Both the position numbers and the translations under genes were made by a program. The notes below the pieces were generated by a model that made no database searches, was not told where the DNA came from, and saw nothing but the letters and a program-made list of their open reading frames with translations. A DNA stretch of 64,000 nucleotides, taken from positions 11,302,000 through 11,365,999 of the forward strand of contig CM068316.1 of NCBI GenBank assembly GCA_034766995.1, in the 5' to 3' direction. Positions 47,678 to 58,734 of the stretch are shown in pieces. Within the stretch, counting starts at the first letter, position 1, and every line of letters begins with the position of its first letter. The DNA is from Acanthacorydalis orientalis. Its lineage: Eukaryota > Arthropoda > Insecta > Megaloptera > Corydalidae.

Positions 47678-49049
47678 AATTATTTGTATTGTTTCATTTA
47701 ATTTAACTATTATTACTTGACTTTTAACTCTTAAATCAGTTGAAAGCTTTACTACTTTACTCAAAGATTTTAAAATACTTGCTTTATTGTAAAAAATCGA
47801 TTTTACATGTTATTATCAACCAAAGATGATAGACACTAAATTATAAATATCCGATTATCTAATGTTATTTTTTAAACTTCATATTTACAAGATGATAAAT
47901 AATTTTACAGAGTATTTAAATATTTTCTAAAACAAAAATAATAATTTACTCTTCTCTAATTTGTCATGAATTCAATTCCTATTTTATAATCTGCATCATT
48001 TTTCAGCCAGGAAACACGCTTGATTAAAAAATATGATTAAGAAATTTTAATTGTGAAAAATATAAACGTACAGAATCTACATAATACGTGCGTAAATAAA
48101 ATTAAATAAAAATAAAATAATTTGAAGTTTTATACAAGTGTGAAAATGAAATCTTTTCATAAATTTAAAACTACTAAAATCATAATTACTTTTTTATTTT
48201 TCTATAATGTTTTTACAAATTAATAACTCACAGTCTCATGAATCAAAAGAAATATTTTAAATTCCATTAGAAATTAATCATAACTCTTACAGTATACATT
48301 AAAGGAAATAAACATTTTTTTAATTAAATAAGTTGTTTCAACCGAACTTAATCTGAAAAAGTACATACAAAAGTATACTTTCTAATTTATGTTATTTGCT
48401 CCATTAATCTTTTAATTAATGAATAATATTTAGTACTATCTGTAATATTAAAGTTAATATCTGAAAGGTAAATAAACAGAAAATTAATCAACTTTAACTT
48501 AGTTAAAATGAACACTGTTTCAAATGAAATTTTGAAGGTAAAAGAAATTAGTTAAGCATAATAATATTGACAATTTGTTTTCTCTACATTGAAATTTACT
48601 AATAGATATGAATATTATAACAAATTATCACTAAAAAAATATTCTCTGATTTTCATTTAATTATAAATCAAAAAGGTGTACTTAGAAATAACAATTTAAA
48701 AATGATCCATATCTATTAATATTTAGACGATAAAATTTTCAGAAAAATAACTAATTGTCTAAATAAAACATGAAATACTCTGAGCTGTATATTGGACAAT
48801 TGTATTTCTTTTTTCAAATTTAATATTCTATTTAATATTTAAATACTAGTGCGTATAACATATGTTACACTCAAGAAAAATGTAATTTGTATTTTTTTTC
48901 CTTTTTGAAATAAATTGAAAGATTTTAAATCAATTTAAAACTTGCTCTTTTTTCTTTGATTCCTACTTTTAATTACGTTCATACATTTTTTCATCACTTC
49001 AGACCAATAGTAACCACAATGTCTAAATTGTTCGGTAAGATTCTTCATT
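47677..49049. other. AT-rich stretch, nothing recognised
   Basis: No repeat or coding signal seen. Confidence 0.55.
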
Positions 49050-49104
<55 letters not shown>

Positions 49105-49133
49105 TATATATATAATATATATATATATATATA
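49050..49133. repeat. (TA)n microsatellite with AATA interruptions
   Basis: TA runs interrupted by TG at about 49071 and by two extra A steps (TATAATATA) at about 49098 and 49114. Confidence 0.95.
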
Positions 49134-49896
49134 AACAGTATAGAAAAAGTTTACAAATTTAGTTTATATGAATACAAATAAACAAAATTTAAATAATAAT
49201 TCAATCAGACATGACGAAAAAGAAATATACTTTCTAATTTCGAAAAATAAAAAGAACATCGAATGTTATCTAACAAAAACTTGACGCAATTGTTGATAAA
49301 TCAATATTTTAAAAATTATTACAAACAATGAAATATGCTGTTTCAAGTAACTCTAAATAAAAAAGGTTCGCAAATAAAACTTCTTCTTGAGAATCCCGAC
49401 ATCGTAACAAGATTCATTGTTTTTTTAGCACTACAAACATTAGTCATTATAAATTTGTTTAGAAAGCACAAAGTATAAATGGAAGTTTCTATCTATAATT
49501 AATGAAATAACTCATGTGTCGAATGACAAGTATAAAATGCGAGTTAATAAGACTTATTCATTACAACGTTATTGCTTACATGTTTACAAGGACAGTGAAC
49601 ATAAGGTCAGGGTTTTTATTGGAGAAAAGCCATGAAAACGAGTCTTCAAATTAACAACCTCGTAATCTCTAGATTTGGCAGCAAATATTGCCAGAAATCA
49701 AAATTTACATGATATACTGATGTAATGTAAAAACATTCAAAGCTACTGTAACGATGAATTCACTAATAAATTTCAAAGCTCAAATTGTCGATTTCTTGCT
49801 GTGTATAAAGAAAATAGAGAACTATGTTGAAAATTAAATAAAGTATATTTTTTTATAAGTATATGTTTCATTCAATTATAGACTTTTTGCGTTTTA
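49134..49896. other. AT-rich stretch; slightly higher GC at 49490-49800
   Basis: No open frame or known motif is supported in the GC-richer part. Confidence 0.5.

Positions 49897-49951
<55 letters not shown>
49897..49951. repeat. (TA)n microsatellite
   Basis: TA run with one CA interruption. Confidence 0.95.
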
Positions 49952-49955
<4 letters not shown>

Positions 49956-50515
49956 CGTTGTGTATTTTTTTCAAAATGTATAAAGAAAAATTTCCTAGTA
50001 AATATAATTCATTTAATATATGGCAACTATTAGACTTAGAAATAACTATTTAAAACTCAAATGAATGGCTTGTAATTTCCATTAAACAATCATTTAAATC
50101 TATGAAAAAATCGAAGTATGTCGACCGTTCATTTAATATATATGTGTAAAATTATTCAAAATGGTAACACAACATTAAATCAATCATCAAAAAATATACG
50201 AAAACAAGTTTTCTATTTGTTGAACGGTAATTTTAAGAAATTCGCCTTTAAAATATTTCTCTATTACTTATGCAGTCGGTGTTGAATATCACTTGAGTTT
50301 TCTTATAAAGGTTAAAATTATGTCAATGATTATGTCGGATTTTCCGGTATACACTTGTTTTAAAAGTGGATGGATTTCAAGGAGATCATTTCTATTATGC
50401 CATCAATTGTGATTCAAGTATTTTCAAGATGTTATCAACTTAATACATCGTACTTGAAGTGTCAAGTATTTTTTTCAACTAACTTGTTCTAACTGACTTC
50501 ATAATATATTGCACG
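49952..50515. other. AT-rich stretch, nothing recognised
   Basis: No repeat or coding signal seen. Confidence 0.55.
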
Positions 50516-50614
50516 CTCTCTCTCTATATATATATATATGTACGTATATATATAACCGAGAATATCTACTATGTTGAAAATTTTAACTAGTATTTATATA
50601 TATATATATATATC
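50516..50614. repeat. (CT)n-(AT)n and a second (TA)n run
   Basis: CT units then TA at 50516-50553, and a TA run at 50597-50614. Confidence 0.9.
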
Positions 50615-51514
50615 TGACAGATCATATTCAAACAATAATAAATGATCACAATAATTACACGACGAGTAGTTCAGATTATCTAGTATGATTTATCGTATGC
50701 AAAGCGAAAATCCATGTGAGTATGTCATAATTTATTTTATGAGATTATAATTGAACTATACGATCTATACTGCAGATTTAACTGTATTTTATACGCTTAT
50801 ATCTCTTACAAATCTGCACTACTTTATTTCAACGTCAGTAAATAGAGAACTTTATTTCATAAATAAAATGAGACGTATTTAAGCAACTGTAATTTATTGC
50901 TGTTAGACCAAAATAATATAAAATTATTGTTGCAGATGACCTATGTACAAATAGTTCTTGAAACAAATATTAAATTTATCTTTGCTTTTAGTAAATTCTG
51001 TGTATGATTGGTATCTTTTCAATGATTTTAGAAGTTATTCATAGTTTTATGAATATACAACCTCGTTTTATCCTAAATCTCGTAAACATGAAAATATAAA
51101 CGTTCACTAATTCATGTATTTGAGATAATTACGAATGAAGAATATTATTATAAAAATTCAAATATTCGTAATGACGAAAAGGCAAGATAAGAATAAATAA
51201 CAAGATAGAATAAATTATTTTAAAAATTCATAATTGATATTTTACATAATATTTCTTCACAAGTAACATGATTAATAAATATAAAGTAAATAACTGATCA
51301 ATCAATAAGTGTTCATTTATTGAACATAATCTTTAAGAAAAAATATTAAGACTGTTTTATTTTTATCAATATTGTGGAATTAGTTTATAATAATATATTA
51401 CTTTTTATAAAGAAAAGATTTCAAAAACATGTATATATAATTCCTACAATATTTATCGTACTTTCAGGATTTAAAAGTATAACATTTTACTCTAAAACAT
51501 CATTCAAAATCATC

Positions 51515-51518
<4 letters not shown>
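50615..51518. other. AT-rich stretch, nothing recognised
   Basis: No repeat or coding signal seen. Confidence 0.55.

Positions 51519-51552
<34 letters not shown>
51519..51552. repeat. (TA)n tail of a short RTE-like insertion
   Basis: TA run that joins the RTE 3' end in the same way as the run at 2166-2222. Confidence 0.9.
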
Positions 51553-51554
<2 letters not shown>

Positions 51555-51607
51555 CAACCTCTTCCAATTCATTACTAGATTAAGGCCTCTCATAATTTTC
51601 CATTGTA
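51553..51607 (-). mobile_element. RTE-like 3' end, about 55-bp copy
   Basis: It reads, next to the TA run, ATCAACCTCTTCCAATTCAT, then a TAAGGCCTCTCATAATTTTC segment, then CATTGTA. This matches the 3' end of the element at 2223-2716 (ATCAAC..., TAAAGGCCTCTTCCACGATT, TTCCATTTTGTA) with a deletion of about 20 bp. On the minus strand it still translates as WKIMREAL, like WKIVEEAF in the longer copy. A TA run lies on both sides (51519-51552 and 51608-51620), which suggests a strongly 5'-truncated copy that inserted into an existing (TA)n. Confidence 0.7.
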
Positions 51608-52215
51608 TATATATATATTCATATGATCATTCAATGCAGGATATATTTTTATTGCGGTTTATGGAACAGTTCAATAATTGAAACAAATTATCAGTGTACC
51701 ATCAAAATACTATGTTCACAGTGTAAAGGGAAACTCAAATTATATTTATGTCAAAATACTAAAAAAAGCCTCACATTACCGAATAGTCGATCTACCAGGA
51801 CTCCACTGTATTATTAATATCAAATATAATTTGATGTATTTTTAAAATAACAAAATAACATAAAATAGTACTGAATTATCATATACCATTTCAATTAAAA
51901 AATTATAGTACTTAATTATAAAAGTGAAATAAAATCAATCATTATACCTATTTACAAATATACAAGAAAAATAATATTGTTTTATTAGCAACCAATTATA
52001 GTTGATTTTATAAAATGCATTTTTATTTGAAATATATATTTTTTAATTACAAAATATATATTGTCATATTAACCAAATTATATTCTTATTTCGTTTATAA
52101 ATTTTTTGATGAGTTCTAATTACTTATATTATTTAAATAAATACCAACATATTCAATTCTTTCAATTATAATTCACAGTAAAACCAAAAGCGCCGAATTC
52201 ACACAACGCGCAATG

Positions 52216-52218
<3 letters not shown>
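51608..52218. other. AT-rich stretch with a 64-codon frame, unrecognised
   Basis: The plus frame 51623-51817 contains CTIKILCSQCKGKLKLYLCQ, with a C-x2-C pattern, but no known zinc-binding family can be assigned. Confidence 0.4.
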
Positions 52219-52288
<70 letters not shown>

Positions 52289-52289
52289 T
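52219..52289. repeat. compound (TA)n-(CA)n microsatellite
   Basis: TA run of about 57 bp, then CA units. Confidence 0.95.
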
Positions 52290-52545
52290 CAGTATACGTT
52301 ATCAATTTCTTTTCAATTTCAACTTTGGGTGAAAATAATATTCGAAACAAGATTGTTCTTTTTCCATAGAAATTTCACAAAAGATTTTTTTTAAAAAAAA
52401 GAATCCACTCCCAAAAGAAATTATATTTATTATTAGTTTTGATGCATTGAAAAAATAATTTATTTATAAAATATAATCTGTAAAAATATCGATTTTCTAT
52501 TAAGGACAGACTATTTTGAAATTAATAAGAAAACATATATAAATA

Positions 52546-52549
<4 letters not shown>
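52290..52549. other. AT-rich spacer
   Basis: Nothing recognised. Confidence 0.55.

Positions 52550-52627
<78 letters not shown>
52550..52627. repeat. (TA)n microsatellite with CATA interruptions
   Basis: About 78 bp, flanked by inverted copies of AATATTCATAT / ATATGAATATT. Confidence 0.95.
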
Positions 52628-52629
<2 letters not shown>

Positions 52630-53220
52630 TATTTAAAATATACTTTGATATAAGGATTGAATATAAATTCTTAATCGATATAAGACAACGATTGAAGATG
52701 AATTATTTTTCCAACGCTCATTCGTCAGATTCTGAAAATATATAAGTTACAGTTATTCATAATTTGATTCTTGTTATACTTCAATGTATTAATGACTAAA
52801 AGAATCTTTAACAAGTTATTTTTTTAAAAAAATGTACATTTTAACATACATTTCCTTCCAAAAGTTTAACATATCTTAATTTATCAAAGTACTTTTATTT
52901 AAATATTTCCATTGCAACAATGTAATACATGTAACACAATAGAGAAATATAAAAATATACAACACAGAGAAACATAGTACATATTACAAATATAAAAAAC
53001 TATATCCAATTTCAATTAAATAATGATTAGTTAAACTATAGAAATGAAAATATATATTTCTAGCATAATAACATTTTTTGCATATCCTTAAAGTTAATTA
53101 AGCCTATAAATGACAAACTGGCAATATGCTTGAAATAGTTATAAAGTGTACGACGCACAAATTTATTTTTATATTATTTAAATAGTAAATTATAATAAAC
53201 TTTAAATAATCTGTCGTTAA

Positions 53221-53222
<2 letters not shown>
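52628..53222. other. AT-rich stretch, nothing recognised
   Basis: No repeat or coding signal seen. Confidence 0.55.

Positions 53223-53263
<41 letters not shown>
53223..53263. repeat. (TA)n microsatellite
   Basis: TA run of about 41 bp. Confidence 0.95.
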
Positions 53264-53267
<4 letters not shown>

Positions 53268-53941
53268 TTTCTCCGATCATTAAATATTTTATCTAATTTT
53301 TCAATGGACACAAAAAAAGTATTATATCACCATACTTTAAAAATGTTTCAATTGTAATTTGTATATAACTTTTTCTCATACTTTTCTTTAAAGAAATTTA
53401 AAATTATTGTATTCTTCAAAAATTTCCAAAAAGTATTTTTAACAGAATATTTAACTAATTTTAATTTTACTCAACCACCTTCCGCCAAATATTAACAAAC
53501 AATTCATAAACATATATCGGATACAACAGTACCGTAATACAGTAATATATAACTTAAAAAACATTAATTAACATGAAATGTATAACAAATACAAAAAAGG
53601 AACAAAAATAGTTTCGAACAAAAAATTTTAATGGGCAATAAACAAATGTATTTGTGGAATCATTATTATTCATTTATGTTTTCTTTTAACTTAGTTAAAA
53701 TCTCTATTAATGATAAATAAACAAATAGTTACCAATTAGTTTCAGTCTTAGAGACAAGCTTATCATCTAGCTCTCAAGCTTGTAAGGAAACACAGATTTA
53801 TTACATGAAATACTTTATCAGTACTCCAAGAGAGATACGAAAACAGTTAATTTTAACACAAAACATTTATTTAGTATCATTTTTCAGAAACTATTAAGTT
53901 ATAAAGAACAGAAAAATAGTTTTTGAATTTACAAAAAAATT

Positions 53942-53943
<2 letters not shown>
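53264..53943. other. AT-rich stretch, nothing recognised
   Basis: No repeat or coding signal seen. Confidence 0.55.

Positions 53944-53990
<47 letters not shown>
53944..53990. repeat. (TA)n microsatellite
   Basis: TA run of about 47 bp. Confidence 0.95.
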
Positions 53991-53993
<3 letters not shown>

Positions 53994-54417
53994 TTCAGAA
54001 TATTATTGAAAAATTTATATCATTTTTTATGTATTTGAACTGTAGTTATAAAATAGATATATTATTAAGTTTTTTTCTCTTCATTACAATATTCAGTCAT
54101 AAACGGAGTTTTATTTTAAATATATGTGCATAAGAATATATTACATTCATGACTGTATTGTATTACTATTAACAATATTTAATATCTGTTTATACAATGA
54201 TTTAGAATACCAATTAGAAAATTACTTTGGCTTAATATCGTAATATTATTAATCAAGTTCATAAAAAATTAGACTTAAAAATACATTTTTCCGTATTATA
54301 AAATTGTCTTATGTCTAAAATTACTTAAACTGAATTTCGAAATACAATATATAATTCCATTAACGATACATCAATTCAAATATTCTTAATGTAAATAACA
54401 TTAAAAGTACTCATTTT

Positions 54418-54421
<4 letters not shown>
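53991..54421. other. AT-rich stretch, nothing recognised
   Basis: No repeat or coding signal seen. Confidence 0.55.

Positions 54422-54485
<64 letters not shown>
54422..54485. repeat. (TA)n microsatellite
   Basis: TA run of about 64 bp, followed at 54493-54546 by a minisatellite-like series of ACATACATAAAA units. Confidence 0.95.
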
Positions 54486-54490
<5 letters not shown>

Positions 54491-54546
54491 TTAAGTAAAC
54501 ATACATAAAAAACATACATAAAAAATACATAGTAAACATACATAAT

Positions 54547-55423
54547 TACAACTGAATTTTATTGAAATATTAAAGTAAACATTTTTCAAGTACATACATT
54601 ACACATTAATGACATAATAAATTTCACATGCTCAATTTCTTCTGTCCTGAAATATAATTAATAATATCTTTTATGTTTTTTTTATTACCATATTCCATTA
54701 TTTTATCATACAAACATTTATTTCCAAATTACAATAATAAATACTGTTTTTACAATATTAAAATTAGTATAAATGTATTTAATATATGTATAAAAATGTA
54801 ATTAATGTAATAATTACAAATATCAATTAATGATATAAAAGCGATTTACGAGTATATATCATGTATAATTCGGCTGAAAATAATTTATTGAAAATTTTTT
54901 TACTGTATTTATTAAAACACAATCGATATTAAATATGTTTAAAATAATATTCAAACAAAAAAATGTTTGTTAAATAGTACCAAAATATATAATGGACGTT
55001 CCTGTATTAAATTTACATTTTTAAAATACATAACATATTATTGTTTTCATACTTATACACACACACATATATATTCCTTACATTAATTCAACATTACATT
55101 TAATATAATATTACATCTAATTTAAAATAAAATTTATTTTACTTATAATACTTAAAGTATTGTGATTTTATTTTTTTACATTTCTAATAAATAAAAATAT
55201 ATGATTATATTTTTGCATTTAAAATACAATTAATATACTTATCATAAAATCAACAAATTTTGCCAGTGATACACCTTTCATTATTTTCTAATGATGTTTT
55301 GGAAAGAAAATCCTGTATACGTGTATACATAATTTTGTATACATTTTGATTTATTAAATTCAAATTAACAAAAAAAATAAAAGTATCAAAATACAAAATT
55401 AAATTTATAAAATAATATACATA
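54547..55423. other. AT-rich stretch, nothing recognised
   Basis: Among the most AT-rich parts of the window; no coding signal. Confidence 0.55.
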
Positions 55424-56255
55424 TTATTAACATAAAATAATAAAGAAAAAGTCTTAAAATTACATATTTATTTATACAAATTGCTCAAACAAATTATTTT
55501 TTACATAAATATTTACATAATTTCATTCTTTTTTCTGCTGCAAAAATTTTTTATTTACAATCATATTTTTTAGATATTTAATTACAACAATATGATCATT
55601 AATTTAAGATAAAAATATTAATAATAACTCTTTTTATTCTTCATAATTAATAAACGAATTTGACAAACAATTTTTTTTGAATGATTCCTTTGACTCTGTT
55701 TTATACTAAACAATTTTATTTTACCATATAACAAATAATTAGCGTACAAATTTTTGTAAAACATTATTATTCATTTATTATATGTTAAGAACTGCAAAAA
55801 AATATATTTATATACATATCATTTGTAGCCATACATTTAAGTAAATTTTAATACCTATATTATTAGCATAAAATAATCGAAAAAATTCTTAAAAGTACAT
55901 ATTTATTTACAAAACTCAATCAAATAATTTATTTTTTTACATAAATATTTACATAATTTCATTCTTTTCTCTACTACATTTTTTTACAATCATTTTTTTT
56001 ACATATTTAATTACAACAATATAATCATTAATTTTAAGATAAAAATTATTAATAACTAGTTGTATTCTTGATAATTAGTAAATGAACTTCACTATGTTTT
56101 TAAATGATTTCTTTGACTGTTTTTTATTAAACAATTTTATTTTGCATGTAGTAAACAATTAGAGTAAAAAATATTGTAAAACATTATTATTCATTTATTA
56201 TTATAAGTTAACAGCATTACTTTAAAAATAAGTATTTTTTCTATGTAGCCAAATA
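55424..56255. repeat. diverged tandem duplication, unit about 420-436 bp
   Basis: Copy A (about 55424-55835) and copy B (about 55860-56255) keep the same order of blocks: CATAAAATAAT, ACATATTTATTTA, TTACATAAATATTTACATAA then TTTCATTCTTTT, TTAATTACAACAATAT, GATCATTAATTT/ATCATTAATTTT, GTAAAACATTATTATTCATT and GTAGCCA-A. The offset drifts from 436 bp at the left to 420 bp at the right because of small indels. There is no open frame in either copy. Confidence 0.85.
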
Positions 56256-56489
56256 AATACTGGTCTTTTTATACTTACAAGTTATACAGTTTTATTTTTA
56301 AAAATACTCGTATTCAGTTTTACAGACATACTTATTGAATGTGTCCTACGATTACAAAATTGTGTACTAAATATCATCTTACAATATTATTTCTCATTCA
56401 TGATTTTTTTCTAAAACTTAGCAAAAATAATGAAACATAAATAAATATTTTTCAATAATTCATGAAATATATAATTATACAAGATACTC

Positions 56490-56494
<5 letters not shown>
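56256..56494. other. AT-rich spacer
   Basis: Nothing recognised. Confidence 0.55.
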
Positions 56495-56540
<46 letters not shown>

Positions 56541-56545
56541 CTATG
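56495..56545. repeat. compound (TA)n-(CA)n microsatellite
   Basis: TA run, then CA and TG units to about 56565. Confidence 0.95.
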
Positions 56546-56769
56546 TGTGTATGTGTACATGTGTGTGCCAGTGTAAAGTATTACAAAAAAGGTATTGTAG
56601 AGTGACAATAATGTATAGAATATACTGAAGACACATTTCGCTTGTATAAATTTACCGCGTCATTGATAATTCTTGAAATCTATCTTATTGTACAACAGTG
56701 ACATGGCGTTAAAATCCAGTAGCAGTCGAGTGTGTTCATGTTCAGGATTCAGACACGATCGCACTCAAC

Positions 56770-56844
56770 ATGTACTTTCATGTTCTGTTCATTCTCACCG
56801 CCGCTTCGTTTGCTTATTCGTGTTACAAATTCTGCCGGCTTTGA
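56770..56844 (+). CDS. 24-aa frame with signal-peptide-like sequence
   Basis: It reads MYFHVLFILTAASFAYSC and then YKFCRL before TGA. The hydrophobic core followed by small residues (AASFA) looks like a secretion signal. It could be a chance uORF in a promoter, or the start of a first coding exon whose donor I cannot identify. Too short to assign. Confidence 0.15.
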   Translation: MYFHVLFILTAASFAYSCYKFCRL

Positions 56845-57147
56845 GATAAATCCGCGAGGAGTTGTTTCCAATCCAGTTAGCATTTATTAACCACATCTCT
56901 TACAGCACGCACGCCTCCACTTCTTTAAAACGGCGATCCGCACACAAGACACATATATACGGATAGTATTCGTCTCTCTTTCTTTGTACATATGAAACGT
57001 GGTACTGTAGCTTTTGTATCAAACATATACACATATTATATAACCGTATGCGTAAAAGTGTGCGTATAGATGTGTGTTTGTGTGGGTAGGTCGGTAGCGT
57101 GCGTTTATAACAAACGCGAAAGAAGAAAAGGGTAAATCGAATTCGTA

Positions 57148-57249
57148 ATGGCGGAAAGAGTGGATGAGAGACGTGTTATAGACGCCTTGTTTATGATCGG
57201 TCGGGTAGATTTCGCGGCCAGGCCACTTTCCGATCGGCGCGGTTTATAA
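57148..57249 (+). CDS. 33-aa frame in the CpG island, unrecognised
   Basis: It starts at the first in-frame ATG after a stop (57133-57135), in the context GTAATGG, and reads MAERVDERRVIDALFMIGRV then DFAARPLSDRRGL before TAA at 57247-57249. The composition (Arg, Asp, Ala, Val, Leu) is unlike the Ile/Lys/Asn/Phe frames elsewhere and uses GC-rich codons. It may be a small protein, a uORF or a chance frame in a CpG island. Its stop codon overlaps the TATA-like TTTATAAG, so promoter and coding readings compete. Confidence 0.2.
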   Translation: MAERVDERRVIDALFMIGRVDFAARPLSDRRGL

Positions 57250-57400
57250 GTCACAATTTCAATATAAAATTTGTGAAAGTGAACGGAGTTTTATCGTAAA
57301 AGGGTTCTCGGAACGGTTCCGATCGTACGGTTTCGGAAATCGTCTCTCTATACACACAATTCGTATTTCGACAGGTTTTATAGAAAATTTTGTCGTCCGA

Positions 57401-58184
57401 TTATTTTATGTAAATGGTCCGAATTGCTTTTATATAACTTTCATTTTACCAATATCAAAGATCATATTATTTATTTTTCAATGTACTTTATTTATTTTTA
57501 TTATTTAGTAGACACATTGAAATTCAAGTTTTTATTTAATTAATTTTTTACAAAACAGATCATTTACTATGTGATAATTCAATCGGACACATTTATTAAA
57601 ACCTTTAAGAACAGTTATAAAATTAATGTTGACTGACTTAATTTTCCTTCAGCTATCATTTTTATGGTGGAAACAAGAAATAATTAGAAAAAAAGGCACA
57701 TTTTTCAAATAGATGGAGTACAAAAAAAGTATCATAAGTCAAAAAAGCAGTGTGTAAATTAATTCTCGAAAATAATTCCTCACATTGCATATTTTCGTTA
57801 TAAAAATTATCATAAGTGGTACTTTACAAATATAAGAATATAGTTAATACAATTCATACAGAAATTTAATTAATTAGAGATAACAAAACTTAAATGGTTC
57901 TAAAGATTAAATTTATAATTTTTACTTTCTTCTCCATCAACGGAAGAAACCGTCTTTACAACACAATTTTATCATTTTGACAAATACATAATAGCACGTA
58001 TATAAATACAATAAAATAACAATTCCTTATTAAGGTAACACACTTATTATTTTAATATTTATTATATCCATTTTAGAAAAATAATTATATTTCAATTCAT
58101 ATATTATGGCATTTAAACTATATATACTAGCGGGGTTCGTCCCCTGCTCCCTACACTCATCAACCACCTGAATCTGTGCGCTCG
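57401..58184. other. AT-rich stretch, with a GC-richer edge before the foldback
   Basis: 58127-58184 (ACTAGCGGGGTTCGTCCCCT and onward) is GC-richer and adjoins the foldback's left arm; it may belong to the same mobile element. Confidence 0.5.
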
Positions 58185-58606
58185 CCCACTTGTCAATTAT
58201 AAACCTGTACTGTGTACCGAATCAAACAAACCTATTGTTTAAAACTCATTAATGTCTATATATAATCATTCTTTCAGATATGTTGCAACGATCATGTTTT
58301 ATAAATGATATAAACATATTTGGATACCATGAAACCTTGACGTCTTTGAAATTTTTTTGTGGATAATTATGATTTTATATATCTTTCTTTATATATAAAA
58401 TCAAAACTATCCACAAACTTTCGATGAGGTTGACTTATTTATTTATGACGTCGAGGTTTCATGGCACCCAAATATGTTTATCTCATATATAAAGTAGCAC
58501 GTTGCAATCTGTCTGTGATAATTATTATATAGACATAAATGAGTTCTAAAAAACATGTTTATTTTTTCATTCGGTTACATGTGGAGGCTAATAATTGACA
58601 AGTGGG
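58185..58606. mobile_element. foldback element: long inverted repeat of about 420 bp
   Basis: The left half (58185 to about 58382) is the diverged reverse complement of the right half (about 58391 to 58606). Matching blocks, read left to right and then as the reverse complement of the right arm: CCCACTTGTCAATTAT; ACTCATT-ATGTCTATATA; GTTGCAACG / ATTGCAACG; ATAAACATATTTGG-T-CCAT; ATGAAACCT-GACGTC; TTTGTGGATA and GATTTTATAT. The right arm has about 25 extra bases inside (58430-58453). The loop is short (CTTTCTT). It has no coding capacity. The right end runs into the (TA)n at 58617. Confidence 0.85.
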
Positions 58607-58614
58607 TGAAACTC

Positions 58615-58734
<120 letters not shown>

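Larger units (their letters stand above)
56620..57400. promoter_or_regulatory. CpG-rich island, candidate promoter / first exon
   Basis: A long block with many CpGs, strongest at 56730-56960 and 57100-57350. A TATA-like TTTATAAG lies at 57243-57250. Two short plus-strand ATG frames with non-chance composition lie inside it (separate entries). The island follows the (TA)n-(CA)n at 56495 and ends in plain AT-rich DNA after 57400. Confidence 0.4.

Noticed and set aside
49612..49640. Sequence resembling a zinc-finger linker (GEKP)
   Set aside because: A stop codon follows at once and there is no Cys/His frame upstream.
51623..51817. 64-codon frame with a C-x2-C motif, considered as a piggyBac C-terminal zinc finger
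   Set aside because: Cys spacing does not fit that domain and no other transposase motif lies nearby.
58127..58150. GCGGGGTTCGTCCCCTGC, which resembles a tRNA T-arm
   Set aside because: No acceptor, D- or anticodon arms fit around it; it belongs to the GC-richer edge of the foldback.
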